Positions 15,287 to 22,569 of a DNA stretch of 31,086 bases are shown here, piece after piece. Position 1 is the stretch's first letter, and each line of letters begins with the position of its first letter. Source of the DNA: DATJOQ01 sp050010455 (lineage in GTDB: Bacteria > Desulfobacterota > Binatia > Binatales > Binataceae); the NCBI GenBank assembly GCA_050010455.1, contig JBEKLA010000028.1:1-31086 (forward strand), written 5' to 3'. The translations under genes were made by a program, and so were the position numbers. A model generated the notes under the pieces. The model ran no database searches. It was not told where the DNA came from and worked only from the letters and a program-made list of their open reading frames with translations.

Positions 15287-15850
15287 ATGCTGATTCAGGC
15301 AACTCAACTCCGCACAGGGATGATCATCGAGTATAACAAGGACCTCTGGCGGGTTATGAACGTCAGCCACGTCACGCCCGGCAACTGGCGCGGGATGGTG
15401 CAGACCAAGCTGCGCAACATCAAAGTCGGAACCCAGACCGAAAACCGGTTCCGTTCCGAAGACAAGGTCGAACGCGTCATCCTGAGCCAGGTCAACATGG
15501 AGTTCCTGTATCAGGACGGCGACGACTTTCACTTCATGAACACCGAGACCTTCGACCAGGTAACTATCCCGCGCGAACTGATCGAGGACGTCGTGCAGTT
15601 GCTCCTGCCCAACATGCAGGTCGAGGTCGAGTTCTACGAGACCACACCGCTCAACGTGACGCTGCCCAAGACCGTCAGCATGAAGGTGGTGCGCACCGAT
15701 CCGGGGATGAGGTCGGCGGCAGTCACTAACACGCTCAAGCCCGCGACGCTCGAGAGCGGCCTGGTGATTCAGGTGCCGCACTTCATCACTGAGGGCGAGG
15801 TCATCACGATCAACACCGAAACCCACGAATACATGGCCCGCGCGAAGTAA
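15287..15850 (+). CDS. efp: Translation elongation factor P
   Basis: A 187-residue EF-P with all three beta-barrel domains, ending ETHEYMARAK. It relieves ribosome stalling at polyproline stretches by binding between the P and E sites. The signature PGMRSAAVTNTLKPATLESGLVIQVP segment is intact in pieces. The loop reaching the peptidyl-transferase centre reads TPGNWRG. E. coli has PGKGQA there, so the modified Lys34 is replaced by Asn33, with Arg35 two residues on. Neither lysylation nor rhamnosylation at that exact position would apply, and no modification gene is seen nearby. The start is ATG 15287 with AGGA upstream; the longer open frame from 15206 adds a non-homologous leader and is rejected. 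The methyltransferase gene follows after 69 nt. Proline-rich proteins encoded here (3107, 13649) would be clients. Confidence 0.95.
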   Translation: MLIQATQLRTGMIIEYNKDLWRVMNVSHVTPGNWRGMVQTKLRNIKVGTQTENRFRSEDKVERVILSQVNMEFLYQDGDDFHFMNTETFDQVTIPRELIEDVVQLLLPNMQVEVEFYETTPLNVTLPKTVSMKVVRTDPGMRSAAVTNTLKPATLESGLVIQVPHFITEGEVITINTETHEYMARAK

Positions 15851-15919
15851 CGCCGCTCGCCGCCGCGATGGCCATCGATCGGATTGCTCGCAAGGGCCGA
15901 TCGCAGGCACACTGGCCGG

Positions 15920-17128
15920 ATGCCGCGTCAGCGACCTTTTAGTCCCCGTCCAGCTTCAGCGATCTCCAAACCGGGCGGCGCGCCGGAGCCCAGACGGGCG
16001 GCCGCGCGTGCCGCGTCCGGCGCTCAATCGTCAGCGCCGCCGATTCGGCTTCGTCCCGATCTGTATATGGCGCACACGCAGCCGGGACTCGAGGCCGTCG
16101 CATGGAGCGAAATCGCCGCCAAGGTCGCGGGCGCTTCCGAGATCGGCCGTCGCGACGTCCCCGAACGCAACGGGATGACGATCTTTTCCGCGCCTCGGCC
16201 CGATTCGCTTGGAGCGCTGCACACGGTCGAGGACCTCTTTGCCCTGGTCGGATATCGCCGTCCGGTGAATCCGGAGCGGACCGGCCTGGAGCAGGCTCGC
16301 GCCGCCGCGCGCAACGCCCCGCATGTCGAGGATGGATTGGCGGCGCGAGTGCGCTTGATGCCCGGCAGCCGCGCCGGGCGGCGGCTAAGCTTTCGAGTGG
16401 TCACGCGCTTGATCGGGCCGCAGGAGTTCCGGCGCCTCGATCTGCAACGCGCCGTCGAACAAGGAATCGCCGAGCGTGACGATCACAAGTGGCACCTTGG
16501 CGGCGACGAAGCAGAGGTCGAGTTCTGGGCCACGATGCTCGGCGACGAACTGCTGATAGCGATTCGGCTCAGCGACGAGCAGATGCGCCATCGCGACTAC
16601 AAGGTGGCCCATCGGCCGGCGTCGTTGCGGCCTTCGGTGGCGGCGGCGATGGCGTGGCTGTCCGACCCTCAGGACGACGACGTCGTGCTCGATCCGATGT
16701 GCGGAGTAGGGACGATCCTTATCGAACGCGCCAATCTCGGGCGATACAAGATGCTGCTCGGCGGCGACAGCGATCCCGAAGCGCTGGCCGCGGCGCGCGC
16801 CAACGTCGGACCGCGCTACAAGCCGATCGAGCTGAAACTGTGGGACGCCGTCGCGATGCCGCTTCCCGACGCCAGCGTCGACAAGATAATCACCAACCTG
16901 CCGTGGGGAATCAAAGCGGGATCGCGCTCCGCGAATCGCCGCCTGTATCCGCGCTTGATCGAGGAGTTCAGTCGCGTGCTGCGGCCGGGCGGCAAGATGG
17001 TGCTGCTTACCTCCGAAGCGGCCCTGATGCGCAGCTTGATCGGGCGCGAACAAATCCGCGTCAACCGCGCCTTCGCGGTCACGATCCTCGGTCGCTCGGC
17101 CGCTATCTACGTGTGCCGGTCAGCCTGA
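15920..17128 (+). CDS. THUMP-domain RNA methyltransferase (RlmL/Trm14-like)
   Basis: A 402-residue protein. After a basic, Pro-rich N-terminal 45 residues comes a THUMP-like RNA-binding region (about 50-220) starting LYMAHTQPGLEAVAWSEI. A Rossmann methyltransferase domain follows with motif I LDPMCGVGTILIE (257-269), an acidic motif II (GGDSDPEAL), and motif IV TNLPWG (325-330). The NLPWG form of the usual NPPY/NLPFG motif fits guanine-N2 or similar base methylation on tRNA or rRNA with S-adenosylmethionine. THUMPD3/Trm14 and RlmL are the closest named relatives I can suggest; the exact target is unknown. The open frame extends upstream to TTG 15884, but ATG 15920 is preferred. The 3' end overlaps the convergent rsfS gene by nine bases. 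Confidence 0.85.
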   Translation: MPRQRPFSPRPASAISKPGGAPEPRRAAARAASGAQSSAPPIRLRPDLYMAHTQPGLEAVAWSEIAAKVAGASEIGRRDVPERNGMTIFSAPRPDSLGALHTVEDLFALVGYRRPVNPERTGLEQARAAARNAPHVEDGLAARVRLMPGSRAGRRLSFRVVTRLIGPQEFRRLDLQRAVEQGIAERDDHKWHLGGDEAEVEFWATMLGDELLIAIRLSDEQMRHRDYKVAHRPASLRPSVAAAMAWLSDPQDDDVVLDPMCGVGTILIERANLGRYKMLLGGDSDPEALAAARANVGPRYKPIELKLWDAVAMPLPDASVDKIITNLPWGIKAGSRSANRRLYPRLIEEFSRVLRPGGKMVLLTSEAALMRSLIGREQIRVNRAFAVTILGRSAAIYVCRSA

Positions 17129-17509
17129 CGCGCGCAGGCTCAGATCGCGCGCCTGAGAGGAATACGGCTCGGGAAGTTCGACCGCCTGCGCGTCGGTCCA
17201 CGTGCTTTCGAGCCTGTAGAAATCGCGCACCGGCTCGAAGAAAAGATGGACCACGACGTCGTTGTAGTCCAGCACGATCCAGTGGCCGTGGGCGAATCCC
17301 TCGATCGCGAGCGGACGCTCGTCGTCGCGATCGAGGCGCTCCTCGATACCACGTGCGATCGACTGAACCTGAACGTCGGAGCGTCCCGCCGCGATCACGA
17401 AGTAGTCGGCGATCGAGGTGAGATGCTCGACCTGCAGGACCACCAGGTCGTAGGACTTTTTCTCGAGCGCCGCTTCGACGATAGCTAGCGTCTTGCTGAG
17501 AGAGTCCAC
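17120..17509 (-). CDS. rsfS: Ribosomal silencing factor RsfS (Iojap)
   Basis: A 129-residue RsfS/Iojap family protein. The family pattern is clear: a leading helix (LAIVEAALEKKSYDLVVLQVEHLTS in two parts), then ADYFVIAAGRSDVQVQSIA, then GHWIVLDYNDVVVHLFFEPVRDFYRLE. RsfS binds L14 on the large subunit and blocks subunit joining when nutrients are scarce. The start is a GTG at 17509, 16 nt after the nadD stop, with a weak ribosome binding site; no other start in frame keeps the whole domain. It closes the rplU-to-rsfS cluster, a neighbourhood found in many bacteria, and ends against the convergent methyltransferase gene. Confidence 0.93.
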   Translation of the reverse strand: MDSLSKTLAIVEAALEKKSYDLVVLQVEHLTSIADYFVIAAGRSDVQVQSIARGIEERLDRDDERPLAIEGFAHGHWIVLDYNDVVVHLFFEPVRDFYRLESTWTDAQAVELPEPYSSQARDLSLRASG

Positions 17510-17525
17510 GCTTCAGATAAACCTG

Positions 17526-18173
17526 TCAGGCAAACCCGTAGAGCGCATGACGCTTGATGTAATCGTAAACGTCGCTCGGCACCAGATAGCGAATCGACTT
17601 GCCTTCTCGGATCCTGTGGCGGATGGAAGTGGCGGAAATCGGGAGGAACGTCGTAACCAAAAACGAAAGCGTTTGCCCGCCTTGATTCACGTAATGATCG
17701 CCTTTCGCAGTGTAGCCCAGGCGATTGAGCGCAGCAAGCGACACTCGCTGGTTGTTTGGCTCGCCCTCTATTGCGCGAGTGTGAACGATAATACTGCAAA
17801 GCCGGACCAGCTCCTGGTATTCCTTCCAGGTTTCGATTTCCGCGAAGGCGTCTGCGCCCATAATCAGGAACAGGGTCACCGGCGGGCGCAGGGTCTTGAG
17901 AAATATCCGCACGGTGTCGACTGTGTACGATTGCCCGCCGCGCTTGATCTCGGAATCCGAAACCATGAAGTAACGGTTGCCCTTGGTTGCCTGCCGCACC
18001 ATTTCGAGGCGATGCTCGGCACTGGCAAACTCGGCCTGGGATTTCAACGGCTGGATCGCGGCCGGGACGAAATAGACCAGGTCCAGCGCCATCGCTTGGC
18101 GAACCTCTTCCGCCGCGCGCAGATGGCCAAGATGGATCGGATTGAAACTGCCGCCGAACAGCCCTACCCGCAT
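17526..18173 (-). CDS. nadD: Nicotinate-nucleotide adenylyltransferase
   Basis: A 215-residue NadD, which adenylates nicotinic acid mononucleotide to deamido-NAD in NAD synthesis. The N-terminal GLFGGSFNPIHLGHL contains the nucleotide-binding GGSFNPxHxGH motif at residues 7-17. The closing SATSIRHRIREGKSIRYLVP is the second ATP-contact motif. Length is normal. The ATG at 18173 begins exactly at the conserved MRVGLFGG. It lies between proA and rsfS; 78 nt separate it from proA, and that gap contains a dispersed-repeat-like sequence. The 16 nt to rsfS suggest co-transcription. Confidence 0.95.
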   Translation of the reverse strand: MRVGLFGGSFNPIHLGHLRAAEEVRQAMALDLVYFVPAAIQPLKSQAEFASAEHRLEMVRQATKGNRYFMVSDSEIKRGGQSYTVDTVRIFLKTLRPPVTLFLIMGADAFAEIETWKEYQELVRLCSIIVHTRAIEGEPNNQRVSLAALNRLGYTAKGDHYVNQGGQTLSFLVTTFLPISATSIRHRIREGKSIRYLVPSDVYDYIKRHALYGFA

Positions 18174-18188
18174 GCAGGCCTCTGTTTG

Positions 18189-18223
18189 CTCTCTCTGGCC
18201 ATGGAGAGGGTTAGGGCGAGGGG
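18189..18223. repeat. Dispersed-repeat-like sequence with hairpin core
   Basis: The segment contains CTCTCTGGCCATGGAGAG (near-palindromic) followed by GGTTAGGGCGAGGGG. It closely resembles a short intergenic repeat common in many proteobacterial genomes, recognised by a GAGAGGGTTAGGG core. It lies in the proA-nadD gap on the operon. Only one copy is in this window, so repetition itself cannot be shown here. Confidence 0.45.
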
Positions 18224-18251
18224 AATGCGCTTCGACAACCCATTCACCACT

Positions 18252-19505
18252 TCACACCCGAACTTGCCCGTTACCTCGGATGACGTACTTATAGGTGGTC
18301 AACTCGCGCAGCCCCATCGGGCCGCGGGCATGAAGCCGGTTGGTCGAGATGCCGGTTTCGGCACCGAAGCCGAATTCAAAACCGTCGGTGAACCGCGTCG
18401 AGGCATTGACATAGACGGTAGCGGAATCAACCTCGCGTTCAAAGCGAGTCGCCGCGGCTAAATCCTCGGTAACGATCGCATCCGCCAGTCCCGACCCGTG
18501 CCGCGCGATAAACGCGATCGCTTCGTCCAGCGAATCCACCACCTTAATCGCAAGGATCAAGTCGAGGTACTCGGTATCCCAATCCGCATCGCTGGCCGCG
18601 CGCGCCGATTTGATAATCGCGCACGTGCGCGGGCATCCGCGCAGCTCGACGCCTTTGGCTGCCATCCGCGCCGCCATCGCTGGCAGGAACTTTGCCGCGA
18701 CGTCGGCATGAACCAGCAGATTCTCTATCGCGTTGCACACCGAGGGCCGGCTGCATTTGGCGTTGAAGCAGATTTCCTCGGCCATCTTGAGGTCGGCCGC
18801 GCGGTCGACGTAGGTGTGGCAGATACCGTCGAAGTGCGGCAGCACCGGCACCGCCGATCCGGCCAGCGCCTGTTTAAGCGCGCCGCCGCCGCGCGGGATG
18901 ATGAGATCGATCGCGCCCGCGGAGCGCTTAAGGATCTGGATAGCTTCGCGATCGGTATTGTTCACGAACATCACGGCGCCCGGTGGCAACTGCGATCGTT
19001 CCAGCGCTCGCGTGATAACCCCGGCCAGGAGCGCGTTGGTTGCAAGCGCTTCGCGGCCGCCGCGCAGCACCACCGCGTTGCCCGCCTTCAGCGCCAGGAC
19101 GGCGGCGTCGATCGTGACGTTGGGGCGCGCCTCGTAAACGATCGCTATCACGCCGATCGGCACGCGTATCTGAAGGATCTCAAGCCCGTTGGGCCGGCGC
19201 CATCCGGCGATTACCTCGCCAACCGGATCGGGCAGCGCCGCGACTTGTTCGACGCCGCGCGCCATCGCTTCGATCCGTTCATCGTTGAGCGCCAGCCGAT
19301 CGATAAACGCCGCGTTCAGCGCTTCCGCCTTCGCGCGTTCGAGATCGCCGCGATTCACCGCCATGATCTCGGCGCGCGACGAACGCAGCGCCGCGACGAT
19401 TTCGCCAAGCGCCCGCTGCTTGCTCGCGCCAGAGCACTGCGCGAGCGTGCGCGCGGCCGCTCGCGCCCGCGTGAGGCCGAGCGCTATTTCGTTGTCGAGG
19501 CTCAC
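18252..19505 (-). CDS. proA: Glutamate-5-semialdehyde dehydrogenase
   Basis: A 417-residue gamma-glutamyl phosphate reductase, second step of proline synthesis, using NADPH. Characteristic segments are RVPIGVIAIVYEARPNVT, the nucleotide-binding ALKAGNAVVLRGG, and the catalytic-cysteine region CSRPSVCNAIENLLVH; the C-terminus reads GPMGLRELTTYKYVIRG. The open frame extends far upstream, but the extra sequence overlaps proB in another phase. The GTG at 19505 starts just before the homology and overlaps the proB stop as GTGA, a typical coupled junction. Length matches the family. Confidence 0.95.
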   Translation of the reverse strand: MSLDNEIALGLTRARAAARTLAQCSGASKQRALGEIVAALRSSRAEIMAVNRGDLERAKAEALNAAFIDRLALNDERIEAMARGVEQVAALPDPVGEVIAGWRRPNGLEILQIRVPIGVIAIVYEARPNVTIDAAVLALKAGNAVVLRGGREALATNALLAGVITRALERSQLPPGAVMFVNNTDREAIQILKRSAGAIDLIIPRGGGALKQALAGSAVPVLPHFDGICHTYVDRAADLKMAEEICFNAKCSRPSVCNAIENLLVHADVAAKFLPAMAARMAAKGVELRGCPRTCAIIKSARAASDADWDTEYLDLILAIKVVDSLDEAIAFIARHGSGLADAIVTEDLAAATRFEREVDSATVYVNASTRFTDGFEFGFGAETGISTNRLHARGPMGLRELTTYKYVIRGNGQVRV

Positions 19506-20647
19506 GACGCCTTGCCCAGCAACACCAGGTTGTCGCGATGGATGATTTCGTCGGCCATCTTGTATCCCAGCACGCGGGAGATTTCCTGCGAGCGCTTGCC
19601 TTTGACTTTTATCACATCCGCGGCCGGGTAATTGACCAGGCCGCGCCCGAATTCCGTGCCGTCCTGATCGAGCAGGCTCACACAATCGCCGCCCGCGAAA
19701 TCCCCTTGAACTTCGTGCACGCCCGACGGCAATAAGCTGCGGCCCTTGTGCCGCAGCGCCTCCACCGCGCCGCGATCGACCGTCAACGTGCCGGCAGGCT
19801 TGAGCGCGAAGGCGATCCAATGCTTGCGGCTGCGCAGCCGGTCGCGCGAGGCCAGGATCAGCGTGCCGCTATTCTTCTCGGGATCGAGCGCGTCGAGCAG
19901 GCTGCGGTCGTCGAGGCCCGAGGTGATAATCACCGATGCGCCCGCGCGCGAAGCGCGGCGCGCCGCGCTCAGCTTGGAAGCCATCCCGCCCGTGCCGAGC
20001 GGACCGGCGGTTTGGGCCACCAGCCCTTTCATATCGGCTTCGGCGTCGGCGATTAGCGGAATCAGGCGCGCGTCAGGACGCTTGCGCGGATCGGCGGTCA
20101 GCACGCCCGGGACGTCGCTCAGGATCACCAGCATCTGCGCCTGGATCAGGTTGGCGACCAGCGCCGACAGATTATCATTGTCGCCGAAGCGGATTTCTTC
20201 GACCGCCACAGTGTCGTTCTCGTTCACGATCGGAATGATGCCGGCGCCGAGCAGGGTCTGGATGGTCTGGCGCGCGTTGTTGCAGCGCACGCGATCGGCC
20301 AGGTCTTCGTGGGTCAGCAGGATTTGCGCCACGGTGCGCTCGTTCCACGCAAAGAACCTGGCGTACAGGCTCATCAGCTCGATCTGGCCGACCGAAGCAG
20401 CGGCCTGGCGGAGCGCGATACGGGTGCCGCGCTGGCCGCTCAGCCGCGCGCCACCCGCCGCGATCGCGCCCGAGGTCACGACCACGACCTCGCGGCCGCC
20501 TTTGATGATCTCGGCGACGTCAGACACGATGCGCTCGATCACGTCCAGGCGCAATCCCGCCGAATCAGACAGCACGGCGCTGCCGATCTTGACCACCAGG
20601 CGGCGCACGCGCGGAATGATTTCTTTCTTATACGCCTGCTGCGACAT
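19502..20647 (-). CDS. proB: Glutamate 5-kinase
   Basis: A 381-residue proline-pathway kinase that phosphorylates glutamate; ProA then reduces the product. The amino-acid kinase domain shows LVVKIGSAVL, VVVTSGAIAAG, PIVNENDTVAVEEIRFGDND and PLGTGGMASK. A C-terminal PUA domain follows (GTLTVDRGAVEAL to the end). Proline feedback residues lie in the kinase domain and are not testable by eye. ATG 20647 lies inside the end of obgE (20-nt overlap), where the two frames cross; the longer open frame from 20701 adds an unrelated leader. The stop overlaps proA. The family is certain; the start is fairly sure. Confidence 0.94.
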   Translation of the reverse strand: MSQQAYKKEIIPRVRRLVVKIGSAVLSDSAGLRLDVIERIVSDVAEIIKGGREVVVVTSGAIAAGGARLSGQRGTRIALRQAAASVGQIELMSLYARFFAWNERTVAQILLTHEDLADRVRCNNARQTIQTLLGAGIIPIVNENDTVAVEEIRFGDNDNLSALVANLIQAQMLVILSDVPGVLTADPRKRPDARLIPLIADAEADMKGLVAQTAGPLGTGGMASKLSAARRASRAGASVIITSGLDDRSLLDALDPEKNSGTLILASRDRLRSRKHWIAFALKPAGTLTVDRGAVEALRHKGRSLLPSGVHEVQGDFAGGDCVSLLDQDGTEFGRGLVNYPAADVIKVKGKRSQEISRVLGYKMADEIIHRDNLVLLGKAS

Positions 20648-21647
20648 CGGGTTTGTCGATCTGATTAAGCCGCTCCGCGATCGCGGAGACCAGCGGTTCA
20701 AGGCCGATGCGCTTGTGCGCGGAAATTGGAAAAGCGGCGAGTCCGGTGTCGGCGCTTATCTTGCGCGCGGCACGCTCGGCTTCGTCGGAATCCACCAGGT
20801 CAAGCTTGTTCAGCGCGATCAGGGCAGGACGCTCGGGCAAATGCGGATCAAACGCCGCCAGCTCGCCGCGCACGATCTCGAAATCCTTTTCGAAGTCGCG
20901 GCTGAGATCGAGCACGAACACCACCATCCGGGTGCGCGACAGATGGCGCAGGAAGCGGATGCCGAGGCCGTGGCCAAGATGGGCGCCTTCGATCAGGCCG
21001 GGTATATCCGCCACCGTGAAACTCTCCGTCTCGGAGATAATCACCCGGCCCAGGTTGGGTGCAAGCGTAGTGAATGGATACGACGCGATCTTGGGGCGTG
21101 CCGCGCTCACCGCCGCCAGCAGTGTCGACTTGCCGGCGTTGGGAAGTCCGACCAGACCCACCTCGGCGACCAATCGCAACTCAAGCCGCACCCATCGCGC
21201 TTCGCCGGCCTTGCCCGGCGTGGCGATTCGCGGCGCCTGGCGCGTGGACGAAACGAAATGGATATTGCCGCGGCCGCCTTCGCCGCCGCGCCCGATTATC
21301 GCGCGCTGGAGCGGCAGCACGAGGTCCGCGAGCTGCTTGCCGCTACTCTCGTCGATCACCAGCGTGCCCGGCGGGACTTTGACCACGATATCGGCGGCAG
21401 CGTGCCCGTATTGTTCTTTGCCGCGCCCCGACTCTCCGTTGCGCGCCGCCAGCCGCGGCTTGTATTTGAAATCGAGCAGCGTCGACATCCCTTCGTCGAC
21501 TTCGAACACGACGTCGCCGCCTTTGCCGCCGTCGCCGCCCGCGGGTCCACCGAACGGTCGGTATTTTTCACGCAGGAACGCGATCGCGCCGTCGCCGCCC
21601 TTACCGGCGTGCACGAACACCCTGGCTTCATCGATAAATTTCCGCAT
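20628..21647 (-). CDS. obgE: Obg/CgtA GTPase
   Basis: A 339-residue essential GTPase of large-subunit assembly and stress signalling. The glycine-rich Obg fold occupies residues 1-160 (FVHAGKGGDGAIAFLREKY, GGPAGGDGGKGGD). The G domain then follows: G1 GLPNAGKST (167-175), G2 FTT, G3 DIPG (214-217), G4 NKLD (280-283), G5 SAH. No long C-terminal tail is present, as in many short Obg proteins. ATG 21647 starts at the conserved MRKFIDEARVFV. A 66-nt gap separates it from rpmA; its end overlaps proB by 20 nt. The rplU-rpmA-obgE order is standard. Confidence 0.96.
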   Translation of the reverse strand: MRKFIDEARVFVHAGKGGDGAIAFLREKYRPFGGPAGGDGGKGGDVVFEVDEGMSTLLDFKYKPRLAARNGESGRGKEQYGHAAADIVVKVPPGTLVIDESSGKQLADLVLPLQRAIIGRGGEGGRGNIHFVSSTRQAPRIATPGKAGEARWVRLELRLVAEVGLVGLPNAGKSTLLAAVSAARPKIASYPFTTLAPNLGRVIISETESFTVADIPGLIEGAHLGHGLGIRFLRHLSRTRMVVFVLDLSRDFEKDFEIVRGELAAFDPHLPERPALIALNKLDLVDSDEAERAARKISADTGLAAFPISAHKRIGLEPLVSAIAERLNQIDKPDVAAGV

Positions 21648-21713
21648 TGCGAACCGGAATCGGCGGGAATGGCGGCAATGTTCATCGCCGGCGGCGGGCC
21701 GGCGCAGCGGCGA

Positions 21714-22028
21714 TTAAACCGTCGCTGATTGCTCGTTAGGCGAAGTCGGTTCGATAGCTGGCGCGTTGGATGCGGCCGCTATCGGTTCGACGCTCACCTG
21801 ACGGCGATCGCCGCGCGGTTCGTACTTGGTTATGCCGTCGATACGCGCGTAAATCGTATAATCGCGACCCATCCCGACGTTGCGGCCCGGATGAATCCGC
21901 GTGCCGCACTGGCGGACCAGGATGTTGCCGGCTTTGACGGTCTGGCCGGCGAAAATCTTGATGCCGCGATGCTGGCCCGGACTGTCGCGGCCGTTGCGCG
22001 TCGAGCCTTGCCCTTTTTTATGCGCCAC
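21714..22028 (-). CDS. rpmA: Ribosomal protein L27 (bL27)
   Basis: A 104-residue L27 of the large subunit, whose N-terminus reaches the peptidyl-transferase centre. The start MAHKKGQGSTRNGRDS has no Firmicute-type cleavable leader. The core QTVKAGNILVRQCGTRIHPG and VGMGRDYTIYA is standard. The last 20 residues (AAASNAPAIEPTSPNEQSATV) are an Ala/Pro/Ser-rich extension beyond the usual 85-90 residues. It overlaps the rplU stop by 11 nt, so the two are co-translated. Confidence 0.96.
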   Translation of the reverse strand: MAHKKGQGSTRNGRDSPGQHRGIKIFAGQTVKAGNILVRQCGTRIHPGRNVGMGRDYTIYARIDGITKYEPRGDRRQVSVEPIAAASNAPAIEPTSPNEQSATV

Positions 22029-22335
22029 GGCTGATCTCCTCGATCTTAAGCACGGTAAGTTCCTGGCGATGACCGTGCTTGCGGCGATAATTCTTACGCC
22101 GCTTCTTCTTGAAAACGATAATTTTGCCCGAACGCGGCTGCTGTACGATCTTCGCGCGTACCATGGCCGCCGCGACGGTCGGAGTGCCGACCACCGGGGC
22201 TTCGCCGCCCCCGATCGCGAGTACCTCGTTCAGCGACACTTGCGAGCCGACCTCGCCTTCGAGGCGTTCGACCGTTACCTGGTCGCCGACCGCGACCTGA
22301 TACTGCTTTCCACCGGTTTTTACGATTGCGAACAT
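22018..22335 (-). CDS. rplU: Ribosomal protein L21 (bL21)
   Basis: A 105-residue L21, MFAIVKTGGKQYQVAVGD onward, with the closing KKKRRKNYRRKHGHRQ rRNA-binding stretch. It is the first gene of the rplU-rpmA-obgE-proB-proA-nadD-rsfS cluster. A promoter-like sequence at 22385-22359 would start the transcript only about 17 nt before the ATG, so there is little room for a structured leader. Length and sequence are typical of the family. Confidence 0.96.
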   Translation of the reverse strand: MFAIVKTGGKQYQVAVGDQVTVERLEGEVGSQVSLNEVLAIGGGEAPVVGTPTVAAAMVRAKIVQQPRSGKIIVFKKKRRKNYRRKHGHRQELTVLKIEEISRGA

Positions 22336-22358
22336 CTTCTCAATCTCGAACCTATCTA

Positions 22359-22385
22359 GTTATAGGACGGGCCAGAGAGTGTCAA
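22359..22385 (-). promoter_or_regulatory. Promoter upstream of rplU
   Basis: On the minus strand, TTGACA (22385-22380) is followed after 15 nt by TATAAC (22364-22359). Both boxes are close to the sigma70 consensus, though the spacing is slightly short; a register using TAACTA gives 17 nt. The predicted transcript starts near 22352, about 17 nt before the rplU ATG. A divergent gene begins on the other strand about 190 nt away. Confidence 0.55.
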
Positions 22386-22569
22386 CGTCGCCGCCTCGAA
22401 TCAAAGCCGCGACTTCTGGCTCCAGAATAATAAACGTGGCGCTCGTCCTGGCCAAGCGAAAGGGCAGGGCGATGGCGTTGGAAAAATCGCCGCTGCTTTG
22501 CTAAAGCGAAGCATCTGTGGAAGGGGGCGTTGGGGGGGAGGAGGACATCGCGAGCGCGATGTAGGTGTA

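Noticed and set aside
18498..21728. Very long plus-strand frames opposite proA, proB and obgE, including one of 660 codons
   Set aside because: Composition artefacts of GC-rich codons; the minus-strand genes have complete family motifs and coupled junctions.
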